Assembly (NCBI GenBank): GCA_947685225.1
Contig: CANTUV010000053.1
Location: forward strand, 9,037,501-9,101,500
Origin: Garcia nutans
Taxonomy: Eukaryota > Streptophyta > Magnoliopsida > Malpighiales > Euphorbiaceae
Length of the DNA: 64,000 nt
Direction of reading: 5' to 3'
In this document: positions 10,480 to 22,070 of the stretch, piece after piece
Layout: each line of letters begins with the position of its first letter
How positions within the stretch are numbered: the first letter of the stretch is position 1
Notes under the pieces: generated by a model
The model's input: the letters and a program-made list of their open reading frames with translations, nothing else
Database searches by the model: none
What the model was told of the DNA's origin: nothing
Made by a program: the position numbers and the translations under genes

Positions 10480-11036
10480 TTGTTGCGGGCTGTCAGCTCG
10501 TTTGATCACGAGGCTGGACCTTCTTTCACTGCCCCTTCGTTTGCTCATTCTAGCCTGCCGGATACGCCATTTCATCCGCAGGGTATCAATGTGAACTAGC
10601 TGGTACGTTCCTCATTTCATAAAAGTTTATGCTATATGTATGCATGATTATGTATGTTCTTACCTTTTTCTCTCTTGGCTCACAGCGGATGCTTGAAGAA
10701 CAAAATAAGAAACTTCAAGAAGAGTTGGCTGCAAGTCGTCTGCAAGCTTCTCATTTTGAAAGGTTATACCATCAATCGGAATAAAATTTCCATGACTTCC
10801 GATTTCAAGGAATGAGGGATCCCGGTGCTTCTTCATCGAGAGGTCCCCAGACTGATGACCATGAGATCCTTTCTTCTGCTTCTGATGAGGACCATGACAA
10901 ATCGGAACTCCAAGGCAATATGGGTTTCAGTGCTTCTGCTTCGGATGATCCCGGGACGGGTAATTTGCCCCCTCCTCCAACAGGCGATGACTTTTTCAAG
11001 TCTTTATTTGGTGACCTTCCACCACCCTCTGAGTGA
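10480..11036 (+). pseudogene. Plus-strand antisense-gene segment: coiled-coil and acidic tail
   Basis: A segment at about 10480-10601, with an in-frame TAG near its end, is followed by GTACGT, a T-rich stretch and TTGGCTCACAG (10602-10685), which looks like an intron. The next exon encodes RMLEEQNKKLQEELAASRLQ, a clear coiled coil, then a stop near 10785. Position 10812-11036 continues in another frame with an acidic serine/proline tail ending LFGDLPPPSE. Such tails accompany DUF7745 proteins in plants, which suggests part of the Tat antisense gene. Function is unknown. Confidence 0.45.
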
Positions 11037-11270
11037 TATGCAAATATTGTAGCAATTGTAAAACATTGTACAATAATGATTTTTTTTCGTTACTGCCAAA
11101 ATTATTTATTTTTTATTATTTTTTATTATTTTTTTATTGCTCTAACTTTTGCCTAGTCTGGCCATGCGGGTTTTTGGAACTAGCGAGCTGTCCTAATTTT
11201 TGCCTAAGCTGCCCTTGGGGGTTTTCAACTGAGTGGACTTTTTTTTTTTAACTTAATTCTTTCTTCACAG
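11037..11270 (+). other. Probable intron with ~50-bp repeats upstream of DUF7745 exon
   Basis: This has T-rich and AT-rich sequence and two copies of the CTGCCCTTG-type ~50-bp unit (about 11150-11240), and ends with TTTCTTCACAG, a good acceptor. It corresponds to the intron at 5981-6250. The upstream DUF7745 exon expected here is missing; the coiled-coil tail is found instead. Confidence 0.45.
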
Positions 11271-11669
11271 ATTTGGCTTCAGGAGCGTCTTTGTTTACTT
11301 GATACTCCCTCCATGAATTTTGCCAGATATCTGCCACGTCATCATTCTACTAGGAAGCTAGTCCATCCTTTTTCTTCATGTGCTGACTGGGTTGATTGGA
11401 TTCACTCACGCTCTGAAGTCAATATCCGTTGGTTGGTACCTTGGTGGAAGATTTCTCATATCACCATGCGGACATACTTAATGTACGTTCCAATTGCTGC
11501 TCTTCGTCAAGGTACATGCTATGATCCTCGCCGACTTGGGCGTCAATATGGAGCTGAGCCTTGTGATTCTGACTTTGTTCCTAACCTAGACATGCCTTGC
11601 TTGACTGAAGCCTACTTGGATCTGCTGAGGCAAAGCTGGCCTGCACGTTACACTTATCAACTGCCATAG
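11271..11669 (+). CDS. Tat antisense ORF, DUF7745-like C-terminal exon (intact frame)
   Basis: An open frame of 132 codons runs from the acceptor at 11270 to a stop at 11669. It begins IWLQERLCLLDTPSMNFARY and continues through RWLVPWWKISHITMR and LGRQYGAEPCDSDFVP to TYQLP. The WxPWW block followed by a conserved RRQ/GRQ-yG segment resembles the C-terminal half of DUF7745. It lies antisense to, and downstream of, integrase, the place where extra ORFs are reported in Retand/Tat elements. Function is unknown. The first exon is not in its expected place, so a complete protein is unlikely from this copy. Confidence 0.6.
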   Translation: MWLQERLCLLDTPSMNFARYLPRHHSTRKLVHPFSSCADWVDWIHSRSEVNIRWLVPWWKISHITMRTYLMYVPIAALRQGTCYDPRRLGRQYGAEPCDSDFVPNLDMPCLTEAYLDLLRQSWPARYTYQLP

Positions 11670-12082
11670 CTTTTACATTTGTCAATTCAGAAAGTTTTTT
11701 GTTAGGATGAAAAATAACTAAAGTAATAAAAGATGCTTCTTTTCCATTTATAATTTGTCATCACCTTTTGTAATTATGATTATTTATTTCATCCGTTTCT
11801 GGTCAAATACTTATAACAGTGCATATAGAACAAATTTAATTATTAATTCTATTTTATTAAATTTGGGAACAACCAAATATAAAGCCAGCATACAAAAGAT
11901 CACTTCTATTGCCAATTAGCCCTTTCGGGTTTTCTAATTGACAATTTTCTCTCATTAGCCCTAATTGTTGCCTAGACCGCCCTTTCAGGTTTTCGGAACT
12001 AGTGGATTGCTCTAACTTTTGCCTAGGCTGCCCTTTTTGGGTTTTCAACCTAGCGAGCTCTTTTTTCTTCTTTTCCTTCCTA
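11670..12082. other. Tat spacer between antisense gene and integrase
   Basis: No gene seen. At 11915-12065 the ~50-bp GC-rich unit (CCGCCCTTT plus GGAACTAG core) appears again in about three diverged copies. The first 190 bp match 6651-6845 of the other Tat copy. Confidence 0.5.
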
Positions 12083-13336
12083 TCATACATAAAACCTCTT
12101 CAACCTGTCAATGTTTACTGGCTCACTAAATTCGTTACTATCTATGTCTGACAATTTCACTTCACCTTTGCTCATGACTTGTTTCACGACATATGGCCCT
12201 TCCCAGCTAGGTCTGAACTTCCCTCTTGGATCAGATACATTAGGCTTACATTGCTTCAATACCAAATCCCCAACTCTAAATTTTCTAATTTTAACCCTTC
12301 TATTGTAGGCCCGAGCTATCTTCTTTTGATACAGTTGGTGATGATACAGTGCTTTTAACCTTCTCTCTTCTGATAGAGCTAATTGTGCGTATCTGCTTGC
12401 TACACATTCCATTTCAGGCAGTTCAACTTCCAAGACTACTCTTAACGACTTGATCTCAATCTCAATTGGCAATACTTTCATCCCATAAACCAAAGAGAAT
12501 GGTGTCATTCTAGTAGGTGTTCGTACACTCGTCCTATATCCCTATAAAGTAAAGGGAAGCATTTCCGACCAGTCCCTGTAAGTATTAGTCATCTTGGACA
12601 AAATTTGCTTAATTGTCTTGTTCGTTGCTTCTGCTACACCATTAGCTTTTGGTCTATAAGGAGAGGACCGATGATGATGGATTTGGTACTTGGAGAATAA
12701 ATCCTTAACTGCTCCTTGAAACTGTACCCCGTTGTCTGATATCACACTGTGCGGGAAACCATATCTAAAGATGAGATTCTTTTCAATAAACCTAGCCATT
12801 TGACTTGCACCCAGCTTGTTGAAGGATTCAGCTTCGACCCATTTTGAAAAATAATCTACTGCTACCACAATAAAACGGTGCCCATTTGAAGCTGTCGGAT
12901 GTATTTCTCCTATAATGTCGATACCCCAGGTGGAAAATGGCCAGGGTGAAGACATTGAATGCAGTTCTTTAGGAGGCATATGATTCAAGTTACCATACAT
13001 CTGGCATTGTTGGCACTTTTTAACAAACTCAATACAGTCTCTCTCCATGGTCAACCAAAAGTAACCTTGTCGAATAATCTTCTTAACTAGGGCCAAACCA
13101 CTCATGTGCGGACCGCAACTTCCCGCATGTATTTTTGACATGATGCGCTCCACTTCAGGCTGTCTTAAACATCTCAAATGCACCCCATCAGGCCATCTTT
13201 GATATAACTCTCCATGGAAGGTGATGTATTGCAATGACCACCTCCTTATAGCTCTTCGCTCTTTCTTTGTTGCCCCCGGCGGGTATTCTCTTTCCTCCAA
13301 AAATTGCCTTATAGTATCATACCACGCATCATGGTC
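12083..13336 (-). pseudogene. Tat integrase, one in-frame stop
   Basis: The frame 12542-13300 holds the HHCC zinc domain (HAGSCGPH with two cysteines in KKCQQCQ) and the catalytic core with all three acidic residues visible: WGIDIIGE, VISDNGVQF and NGVAEATNKT. A single stop at about 12539-12541 interrupts it; the same frame then runs on as 12083-12508 with the C-terminal domain (RKFRVGDLVLK, SWEGPYVVK). Removing the solo LTR at 13337-16358 joins it in frame to the RNase H region. Integrase inserts the cDNA into the host chromosome. Apart from the stop this is the best preserved Tat gene here. Confidence 0.85.
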
Positions 13337-15247
13337 TGTAATATCCCAAAATACACCCTAAAAGTTTGGAATAATTATGGTTGTATATGGATTTAATGTG
13401 TATGTTTAATGACTTAATCTAATATCCCGATTTTGGTGTACGTTGGAGAAGTAGATGTGAGATGATATGTTGGTAAAATATGTAAGGAAAATATTATAAG
13501 AGATATATGTATATGAAGGATAATATGTATGGATGGTATTTGGGAAATATATGGGAAAATATAAAAGCAATATATATATGTGATATACATATACCAACAT
13601 ATACATCACATATGCTTAAGGGATATAGTGGTGTAGGAGAAGTAAGGTTAATTAAATAATTAATAATAATAATAAAAGGAAAAGGAAGAAAGAAAGTCAA
13701 AGGGAAAGATATGTGGTGAAGGATATTGGGTATATTTATTTTATTATCTATATATATATATGATGAGTAAGGGAAAAGAGGAAAAGATCTTCTTCCCTTC
13801 TTCTTCCTTTTCTTTTTGAACGAGAAAGAGAGAGAGAGAGAGATGGTGATTTCATCCCTATTTACATCAAACCCAAAGGGATTTTGAGAGGATTGAAGAT
13901 GGTTATTAAAGATTTGGCATATTATCCAAGTAAGTATTCATTTGCTTGTCTTGATTCCTATCGTTTGAGTTGGATTTGATATGGTTATTTGATGATGATG
14001 ATGATGATGTTAATGAAAGATTGAAGTATATATATGTGTGGAATTGGTATTTAGATGATGATAACATGATTAATTGTGAAATAACATGGTTAGATGTGAG
14101 GATGATGATGAATTGTTGAGATTGTTGAGTAAGGGTTTAGTATAGATGATTTGGGGATTTGAGTAATTGATTCTTGGTGAGGTATATTATGCTTATGATT
14201 ATGATATATTGAAGTTATTTAAGTGTTAAATAGATGGGTAATTGATGAATATAACCAAGATGTTGATTAAGGGTGATGAAATATGAGTTTTGAAGTGTTG
14301 GTGTTTTCATGGATGAAAGTTCGAATTCATGATTTCTGGTCTGACACGACCAGTGACACGGCCGTGTGGTTGGGTGTGTAATCGGTACTGAGTTGGACGT
14401 TTGTGACACGACCATTAACACGGCCATGTTACTGAGCGTGTTATAGCTACTGTGAGAAAAAGTAATTGACACGGCCATGAACACGCCCGTGTTGTTGGGC
14501 GTGTTAATGTTTCTGTGAGGCAGAATGAGTGACACGTCCAGTGACACGCCCGTGTTACTGAGCGTGTCAAAGCTTCTGTATTGTTGGTTTAGGGCACGAT
14601 CAGGGACACGCCCGTGTTAATGAGCATGTCAAGTATTGAGTTTGCCCTAGTTAGTTATTATTCTTATTTTCTTATGAATATAATTATCTTTGGATTAGTT
14701 TTTGAGGAGGTTGTGTTGCATTAACTTTAATGTTGAGAATTCTTGGAAGAGGAAAGGTATAGATTGTTGGGAATAGCTCTTGAGGTAAGTACAACTTACA
14801 AAGATGCATTCTTTTATATGGTTTTTGAGACTTAAAACAATGTTAAGTAATTTATTATATGGTTAATATAATGTGACTAATGTTTTTAATTGTATAGTGT
14901 GAAAGCTATGGTGATCATTCAAAAAGGTATGTGCAATGTAATTTGTTATGATAAATAATAATGATTGAAATGAAATAAGTGGACATGTTGTCTATGTGTT
15001 TAATGAAATTGATTATGTATACTTGAATGATGAAGTGTTGTAATGTGAATTGAGATATGATCTAAATGACATGTGAAGCCATTGTGATTGGCTATGATGA
15101 TTTAAATGAGATATAAAGCCATGGGGGTTGGCTATAATGATGATAATGAAATGAGAAATGAATTGAGAAAGAAATGTAAAATGATTTTGTGTCTAATATG
15201 TTGATTCAAGTTTCAGAGTTCTGAATTTGGCAGGCATGCCTATGAAT

Positions 15248-15502
15248 GTAACAGTCTAGCCGGGTTGAGGATCTCTTCAAATTGAGTTGAATTGAGGTCT
15301 AAGAGACTGGGTCTGTTACACTATGAGAAATGTGGAATGATAAATGTGAATTAAAGTAACAGTCTAGCCGGGTTGAGGATCTTCTCGATTAGTCAGGTTG
15401 ATGGTCCAAGAGACTGGGTCTGTTACAGGTAACAGTCTAGCCGGGTTGAGGATCTCCTCAAGCATGTTGAGTTGATGGTCCAAGAGACTGGGTCTGTTAC
15501 CC
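15248..15502 (+). repeat. Short repeats inside solo LTR
   Basis: Three units start near 15249, 15357 and 15430, each opening AACAGTCTAGCCGGGTTGAG and closing GAGACTGGGTCTGTTAC. Spacing is uneven (about 108 and 73 bp), so units differ in length. Confidence 0.7.
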
Positions 15503-15968
15503 TATCCATGGATAGAGATATATATATGTGTATTGCCTACGGGCTCGATGATTATGATTATAGACCAAAGCAGTAACTCTGAACTTTGAATAACATATTA
15601 GTGTTTGTTGGGCCCGAGTCTGTCTTTGTTTTCTAAGTGATATATAAGTGATGAAATAAATGAATAATGAAGTCTATGGTTGTCTTGTTGTAAATGTGAT
15701 TCATGAATGGTGAATATTAATGAGGGAATTGTGGTTGATGTTATGAATTATGATATGTGATATGTGTATTGATATATTCGTTGTGATTATTAATGATGGA
15801 ATTGTGGTTGGTGTTTGTTATATATATAATATATGAGAATAGTAGAGATATATGAAAGATGTAATTAAAAAGGGAAACATGATATGAAACTAATGGTATA
15901 TGGAATTGATATATCATTATATGTTATTAATTCTATAATGTATATTTATATCATATATATTTGTACTA

Positions 15969-16005
15969 CTAAGCTCTCGGGCTTAGCGCGGATGTTTAAT
16001 CGCGC
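15969..16005 (+). other. Double-hairpin motif, LTR copy
   Basis: CTAAGC/GCTTAG with a 6-nt loop is followed by GCGCG/CGCGC with a 10-nt loop. Same arrangement in most other Tekay-type LTRs of the window. Confidence 0.65.
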
Positions 16006-16363
16006 AGGAGAGTAGATGGTAGATATGAAGTCTTTCTCTATGCCACGAGTAAAGTAAGAGTTTGCCGAGACCAACTAGAGGGTGATGCATACATGTAAAA
16101 TTTTAATTATGCTGTATTTCTGACATAAATGTATTCATATGTATAAATGAATTTTGATAAAGATAAGATTACTATATACTTTTAAGATCAATAAAAGTAT
16201 GATGATTTGGTAAATGCTCTTTTTATTAATGCAATATGGTTAGGACTCAATATAAGGACTTTATTTGTAATGATAAGTGACATCCTTATACTTTGTATAC
16301 GTACTGTATGTATACCTGGTGTATCTATAGTATTTATATAGAGTATCGGGGTGTTACATGGTC

Positions 16364-16971
16364 TGTATCAACTTCATGATTGTCTCATATTCATAGCAAG
16401 GAGTTGATAAACTGGTCAAGATCAGAGGCTTAAAGAATAAGCTAGCAGGATTTTCCCATACTGAAGCCAATGTGGCTAGGGCATCAGCCATCTGATTTTC
16501 TTCTCTTGACAGGTGTATAAACCTACATTCCTAAAAATTCTTCTTCATCATGGTCAGGTACTGGTGGTATGGTTTCAGTTTTTCTTCTTTCAACTCCCAC
16601 TCTCCATTTACTTGGGATACTACTAGCAATGAATCGGCATAAACTTCCACCTTATCCACCTTCATAATCATTAGGGTTTCCAAACCGAAAATACACGCTT
16701 CATACTCCACCATGTTATTGGTTGCCCTAAATTTCAACTTCTTGGCTAAAGGGATAAGTTCCCCTTCGGGCGATTCTAGTATAACTCCCAAACCTGCTCC
16801 TTTCATGTTTACTGCTCCATCAAAATACATTTTCCACCCTTGTACTTCAATTACTTCTAAATGTTCATCTGGAAATTCCAAGATTACCTCTTCACTTTCT
16901 GGTAATGGTTGTTGAGCCAGGAATTCTGCCACCGCTCTACCCTTGATTGTTTTCCTGGTTGCATCAACCAT
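16364..16971 (-). pseudogene. Tat archaeal-type RNase H (aRNH)
   Basis: The frame 16531-16971 has WKMYFDGAVNMKGAGLGVIL, NNMVEYEACIFGL and VEVYADSLLVVSQVNGEWE, the catalytic-site blocks of the second, archaeal-like RNase H that marks the Tat lineage. A stop follows at about 16528. The same frame then reads REENQMADALATLAS, the C-terminal part with its last acidic residue, up to the solo LTR at 16358. Family role: extra RNase H activity in reverse transcription. Upstream it overlaps the RT-linked RNase H in another frame (16884-17216), a sign of a frameshift. Confidence 0.85.
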
Positions 16972-17263
16972 CGACCATATTTCCCAATTAAAGAGGGTGT
17001 CTCCCTTAAGTACTTCATTAGATCCAACCTGGAAATTGCTTGCACACTATACGATTGAAAATAATGCCGCAACTTCTTAGAAGACCAAACCACGGCTATA
17101 CATGTCTTTTCGATGATACTATACTTAATTTCATAAGGTAGGAGCTTTTTACTCAAATAGTAAACGGCATGCTCAATCCCCGACTCATCTGCTTGGGCTA
17201 GCATAGCTCCTATCAACTCTTCTTCAACTGCTAAGTATAGTAATAGAGGTTTTCCGGGTTTAG
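16884..17263 (-). pseudogene. Tat reverse-transcriptase-linked RNase H, truncated
   Basis: The minus-strand frame reads ELIGAMLAQADESGIEHAVY and YLSKKLLPYEIKYS, then EKTCIAVVWSSKKLRHYF, the RNase H domain that follows RT in Ty3/gypsy pol. Its start is cut off at 17263 by insertion of element B, so RT itself is not in the window. Near 16971 the frame shifts relative to the archaeal-type RNase H. The gene order RT-RNH, aRNH, integrase supports Tat. Confidence 0.8.
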
Positions 17264-20053
17264 TGTAACACCCCTATACCCCGTATACGCACACTACATA
17301 CCATCACATCCGTAATATACGTATACTGAATATAGAAATGCTACGGTTTACTAAACACACAAATCATTCCTTTACAATAATATGAGCACATTTAAAACAT
17401 TTAAGTTATATTATGAAACACAGTAGATAAAATGTTTATTCAATACTCAGCGGAAAATATAGCAGTATTTACAAATACATATATATCAAAACTCAAGTTT
17501 TACAAAACATAAAGTTTATACATGTTTGGCAGTCAGTCTTTGATCTTTAAGCCCACTATCCACACTTCAGAATCTAAACTCGACTCGGCCTAGAGGAACT
17601 CTCCGGCTCTACCCTGTCACCTGCCTGATGAACCACAATCGCGCTAAGCCAACGGCTTAGTGGTACAAACTACCATAATATTATGCTTCAATGTAATGCC
17701 AATGTCATACAATCAAGTTTCAAAAACAATTCAAAAGAATATTATATTTCACAACCTTGCATTATTCAATAATTTATCAAAACATTCATGAGGTAATACT
17801 CACAAATTTCCACATTCATAAACATATTACATATCATGCTGTATCTTCATAGTTTCATTACTCAACATAGCTTTCCAAGCCATATTCATTTTCATTAAGT
17901 TACTTATGTATTATAATCATCTCATAACATTATATCTCACTTCATAGTTCATATTAAAGCAAAGACTAGCATGGGTCTCATTATTCATTTATTTCACCAT
18001 TCATGATTCACATTGAAAACAAAGACAAGCATGGATCTCATTATTCATTTATTTCACCATTCATGATTCACATTGAAAACAAAGACAAGCATGGATCTCA
18101 TTATTCATTTATTTCACCATTCATGATTCACATTGAAAACAAAGACAAGCATGGGCCCAAAAGACACTTATATGCCATTCAACTTTCAGAGTTAATGTTT
18201 TGGTTTAATTATCACATTTATCATTATCATTATCCCAACCAAGCTTCAAGGGGAACAAAGCATGCTAAGTATCAACCCAATTTGGCTTCAAGAACCAAAC
18301 CCAACCTAGCTTCAAGGGTTGTAACATCTCAATTAGGCTTCAAGGACTAGAACCAACCAAGCTTCAAGGGGAGTTAAGCATGCTAAACTTCAACCCAACT
18401 TCGCTTCAAGGATCAAGCCCAACCTAACTTCAAGAGATTGTTACTATAGGCATGCCACCAACAACAAAACTCTGAAAATGGAATAACACATTAGACACAC
18501 AATTCATTCATTAATTCATTATCAATTTCATTCTCATTTTCTCATCATCATTTAGGTAACCATGCCTCAATCATCTCATTTACATCATTATAGCCAACAA
18601 CAATGGCTTCACATCTCTTTCAATAGAGTATACATAACCAATTACATTGAACATCATCATTTAGGCAAACAGGCCTCAATTATCTCAATTCACATTAAAA
18701 CAACTCAACATTGAAGTATTCATCATAACCAATTGCATTGCACATACATTTCATATTTCATCATATCATCATATCTTTCACATTTCCTATTTCATTTTTC
18801 ATTACATCATCATATCTTTAGAATCTTCAACATACATTCCACAAAGTTCACATTATGCAAAACATAAAATTATTAATATGCATCAACAATGCAATAGATT
18901 ACTTAACACATTTACAATCAAATGTGTTAAGTCTCAAGGTCATATAAAGGTATGCAATAATGTAGGGTTTGTACTTACCTTAAGAACAACTCACACCAAT
19001 CTATACCCTTCCTCTTCCAAGAATTCTTCACCACTAGAATTAGGGCAACTGAACCTCTTCACAACCTAATCCAAAATGAATAATACACACTTAATTACAA
19101 ATACACATGAATCTTCAATACAATTATACACCTATTAGTCTCATACTAGACCCATAGATCATAAATTACAAGCCAACATCTCTCTCTAGGACCCCACGGT
19201 CGTGGCCTCCCAACCCCCACGGTCCCTTGCTCAAAACCCCCACAGCCATGGCTTCCAATGGGCACGGTCATGGCAGCCAAAGGCCACGAGCGTGGCATCC
19301 AAAATGCTTCTGTTTCGAACCAAACACATGTATTCTATGCTTCAAACTTCATTAAACACAATTATCAAGAAGATATACAAAAATAATTACTCAAACTCAA
19401 CATCTACAACAATAATCACCAATTTACAACCCTAACACAAACACAACTCATACTCTTCCAACACCAACATCAACCTAACTTCATATCTTCACTTCAATTC
19501 CAACACTCTCAAACATACCACAATCAAACATAATCACACTATCACATATCAACAATCAAACTCAATTACAACTCAAAATAAAACAAGAGAATCAAGAGGA
19601 AACTTACCAAAGTTGATGAAACTTCACAAATTCCCAACTTAATCACTTGAATCTTCCTTCAATTTGATCTAAGAAAAACAAAACTCTCTCTTGCTCTCTT
19701 GCTTTGGATGCTCGGCCAACAAGGAAAAGAAAAGAAAAAGAAGAAGAAAATGAAGCAAAGTCAAACACTCATACTCCACTTAAATCTCCACCAAGCATTT
19801 TAATACTAAAATAATATAAATTATCTTCTTCCACTCACTTAAAATTTCCTTTTTAATTATTTAATTAATTATAAAAATAAAAATCTTCTTTGATTATCAT
19901 CACCTTGACTTGTATATGTTGTATATATTTCCATATATACAACATATACACTCTCTCTTTAATTCTTTTCTCTTTCCAATTTAACATATACCTTAAATCC
20001 AAATACAACAATAATTATTCCAAAACTTCTAGGGCATACTTTGGGATATTACA
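17264..20053 (-). mobile_element. 3' LTR of Tekay element B (2790 bp)
   Basis: Plus-strand ends are TGTAACACCCC at 17264 and GGGATATTACA at 20053; in the element's orientation it opens TGTAATATCCC. The bases before it are TTTAG (17259-17263), expected to recur at the far end of B outside the window. It is nearly the same as the 5' LTR from 25532, apart from substitutions, one 60-bp repeat unit fewer, and small indels. It has splice-donor-like sites at 18970 and 19608 (minus strand) and a CACGG-rich cluster at 19190-19300. The second hairpin is damaged. Confidence 0.9.
17941..18155 (-). repeat. 60-bp tandem repeat in LTR of B
   Basis: Two full units (18001-18060, 18061-18120) with partial, diverged units on both sides; core GATTCACATTGAAAACAAAG. 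The opposite LTR of B has three full units (26255-26434). Confidence 0.9.
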
Positions 20054-20070
20054 ATTCTCCCCCTCTAAAA
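20054..20070 (-). promoter_or_regulatory. Polypurine tract of element B
   Basis: The minus strand reads AGAGGGGGAGAAT immediately before the LTR. Elements E and F have the same kind of tract. Confidence 0.85.
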
Positions 20071-20099
20071 AGAAATTTCATCCTCGAAATTACCTGATA

Positions 20100-20867
20100 T
20101 CAAGTCTGAAACAGTTGAGGATACTGATCCTGCATCGCTTGTTCACTCTCCCAAGTTGCCTCTTCTCTACCATGATTCTTCCAAAGAACCTTCACCAATG
20201 GCACTTTCTTATTTCTCAACTCTTTCACTTCATGTGCCAAAATAGCAACTGGTTCTTCTTCAAATGTTAGATCCGGACTCACCTCAATAGATTCAACTGG
20301 TAAAACATGAGATGGGTCTAATCTGTACCTCCGCAACATAGAAACATGGAAGACATTATGGATTCTATCCAACTCAGGCGACAAAGCAAGACGATAAGCA
20401 ACTGGTCTAATTCTTTCTAATATCTCATACGGTCCAATAAAACGAGGACTCAGCTTCCCTCTTCGACCAAATCTTAAAATCTTTTTCCAAGGTGACACTT
20501 TCAGAAATACTTTATCTCCAACATCAAATTCTATGTCCCTTCTCTTCAAATCCGAATAAGATTTTTGCCGATCTGAAGCTGCTTTCAACCGATCCCGAAT
20601 TATCTTCACTTTCTCTTCCGTCTCTTTAATCAAATCAGGACCAACCAATTTGCCTTCTCCAACTTCATTCCAACACAAAGGAGTTCTGCATCTTCTTCCA
20701 TACAAAGCCTCAAATGGTGCCATACCAATACTGGATTGATGACTGTTGTTGTAAGCAAATTCCACAAGTGGCAAAAATCTGTCCCAACTTCCAGAGAAAT
20801 CAATGACACAGCTTCTCAACATATCCTCAATAATATGTATCACTCTCTCTGACTGCCAGAAAATCAT
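20100..20867 (-). pseudogene. Tekay integrase C-terminal part with chromodomain
   Basis: This frame starts inside integrase at SERVIHIIEDMLRS and continues through FAYNNSHQSSIGMAPFEALY, the C-terminal binding domain with GPYEILERI, and VFHVSMLRRY. It ends in a chromodomain-like tail (HEVKELRNKKVPLVKVLW, then ATWE). Chromodomains of this chromovirus lineage are thought to guide integration to chromatin. The N-terminal edge is a deletion point: the catalytic core between KKHD and SERVI, including the expected acidic residues D and D, is missing. The frame at the joint does not continue into 20868-21201. Confidence 0.9.
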
Positions 20868-21201
20868 GCTTCTTCTGAGTCAATGGCAAACCAGACACAA
20901 AATCCATGGTCACTCTCTCCCATTTCCATTCAGGCACTGTTAAAGGTTGAAGTAACCCTGTTGGAACTTGGTGCTTAACTTTCACCCTCTGACGAGTGAG
21001 ACATTTGGATACAAACTCCGCTATGTCTCTCTTCATACCAGACCACCAATAATGTTGCTTCAAATCCTGATATATCTTTGTACTCCCAGGGTGCATAGCA
21101 AAAACCGACTGGTGTGCTTCCTCTAAAATACTCTTTCTCAAACTAACATCTTCAGGAACACACAATCTATCCTTAAACCAAAGACTACCATCACTTTTCA
21201 C
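20868..21201 (-). pseudogene. Tekay integrase N-terminal zinc region, second copy
   Basis: The frame 20827-21201 reads SDGSLWFKDRLCVPEDVS and HPGSTKIYQDLKQHYWWSG, then KCLTRQ, where the last zinc-binding cysteine is arginine (the other copy has KCLTCQ). It proceeds to MDFVSGLPLTQKKHD, then hits the core deletion and a stop. It is the downstream copy of an 860-bp duplication and abuts the C-terminal part at 20867. Confidence 0.85.
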
Positions 21202-21210
21202 ATAGAAATA

Positions 21211-21743
21211 TCAGCTCTCCCCATTTTGGCAATCTGACACAATCTTCTGAATTTTCTCATCAACCAATTGAGCCTCTTTAATCTGATCCAACAATACCGG
21301 TCTCAACTGCAATTGAGCCAACAATGCACCATCATCACATGATTTAAAACTAGCATGCAAAGTTCTCAACTCAACAAGCAACGAGAGCGAATAAACAATC
21401 AAACCTGCTAAAGACTTTCGACTTAAGGCATCAGCAACAACATTTGCTTTACCAGGATGATAATCAATCAAACAGTCGTAGTCTTTGATCAGCTCTAACC
21501 ATCGCCTTTGCCGAAGATTCAACTCCCTCTGAACACCCAAATATTTCAAACTCTTATGATCCGTATAGATAAAACACTTCTCCCCATACAAGTAGTGTCG
21601 CCAAATCTTTAAAGCAAACACTATAGCTGCCAATTCCAAATCATGCGTCGGATAATTCAACTCATGCGGCTTCAACTGTCGAGAAGCATAAGCCTCTTGC
21701 ATCAAAACACATCCTAAACCATTATGTGAAGCATCACTGTAAA
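21211..21743 (-). pseudogene. Tekay RNase H, second (duplicated) copy
   Basis: It begins at the duplication joint with YSDASHNGLGCVL and continues with NYPTHDLELAAIVFALKIW, TDHKSLKYL and YHPGKANVVADALSRKS, the RNase H catalytic blocks. The frame stops at about 21211 after CQNGES. It lacks the linking segment that precedes RNase H in the first copy. Confidence 0.88.
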
Positions 21744-22061
21744 TGGCAAACCAGACACAAAATCCATGGTCACTCTCTCCCATTTCCATTCAGGCACTGT
21801 TAAAGGTTGAAGTAACCCTGTTGGAACTTGGTGCTCAACTTTCACCCTCTGACAAGTGAGACATTTGGATACAAACTCCGCTATGTCTCTCTTCATACCA
21901 GACCACAAATAATGTTGCTTCAAATCCTGATACATCTTTGTACTCCCAGGGTGCATAGCAAAAACCGACTGGTGTGCTTCCTCTAAAATACTCTTTCTCA
22001 AACTAACATCATCAGGAACACACAATCTATCCTTAAACCAAAGACTACCATCACTTTTCAC
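21744..22061 (-). pseudogene. Tekay integrase N-terminal zinc region, first copy
   Basis: It reads LWFKDRLCVPDDVSLRKS, HPGSTKMYQDLKQHYLWSG and KCLTCQ with all HHCC residues present. After MDFVSGLPFT it is cut by the duplication joint and switches back to RNase H sequence. Confidence 0.87.
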
Positions 22062-22070
22062 ATAGAAATC

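Larger units (their letters stand above)
13337..16358 (+). mobile_element. Solo LTR, Tekay-type, 3022 bp, TSD TGGTC
   Basis: The element starts TGTAATATCCC and ends GGGGTGTTACA with no internal region. The 5-bp duplication TGGTC is perfect at 13332-13336 and 16359-16363. It splits the Tat pol between the archaeal-type RNase H and integrase; excising it restores the frame. It carries GACACGGCC motifs at 14340-14640, splice-donor-like GTAAGT sites near 13930 and 14785, short tandem repeats at 15248-15500 and the double hairpin at 15969-16005. Loss of the interior implies LTR-LTR recombination. Confidence 0.95.

Noticed and set aside
18003..18350. 115-codon frame with repeated ENKDKHGSHYS
   Set aside because: This is the 60-bp LTR tandem repeat, whose length is a multiple of three.
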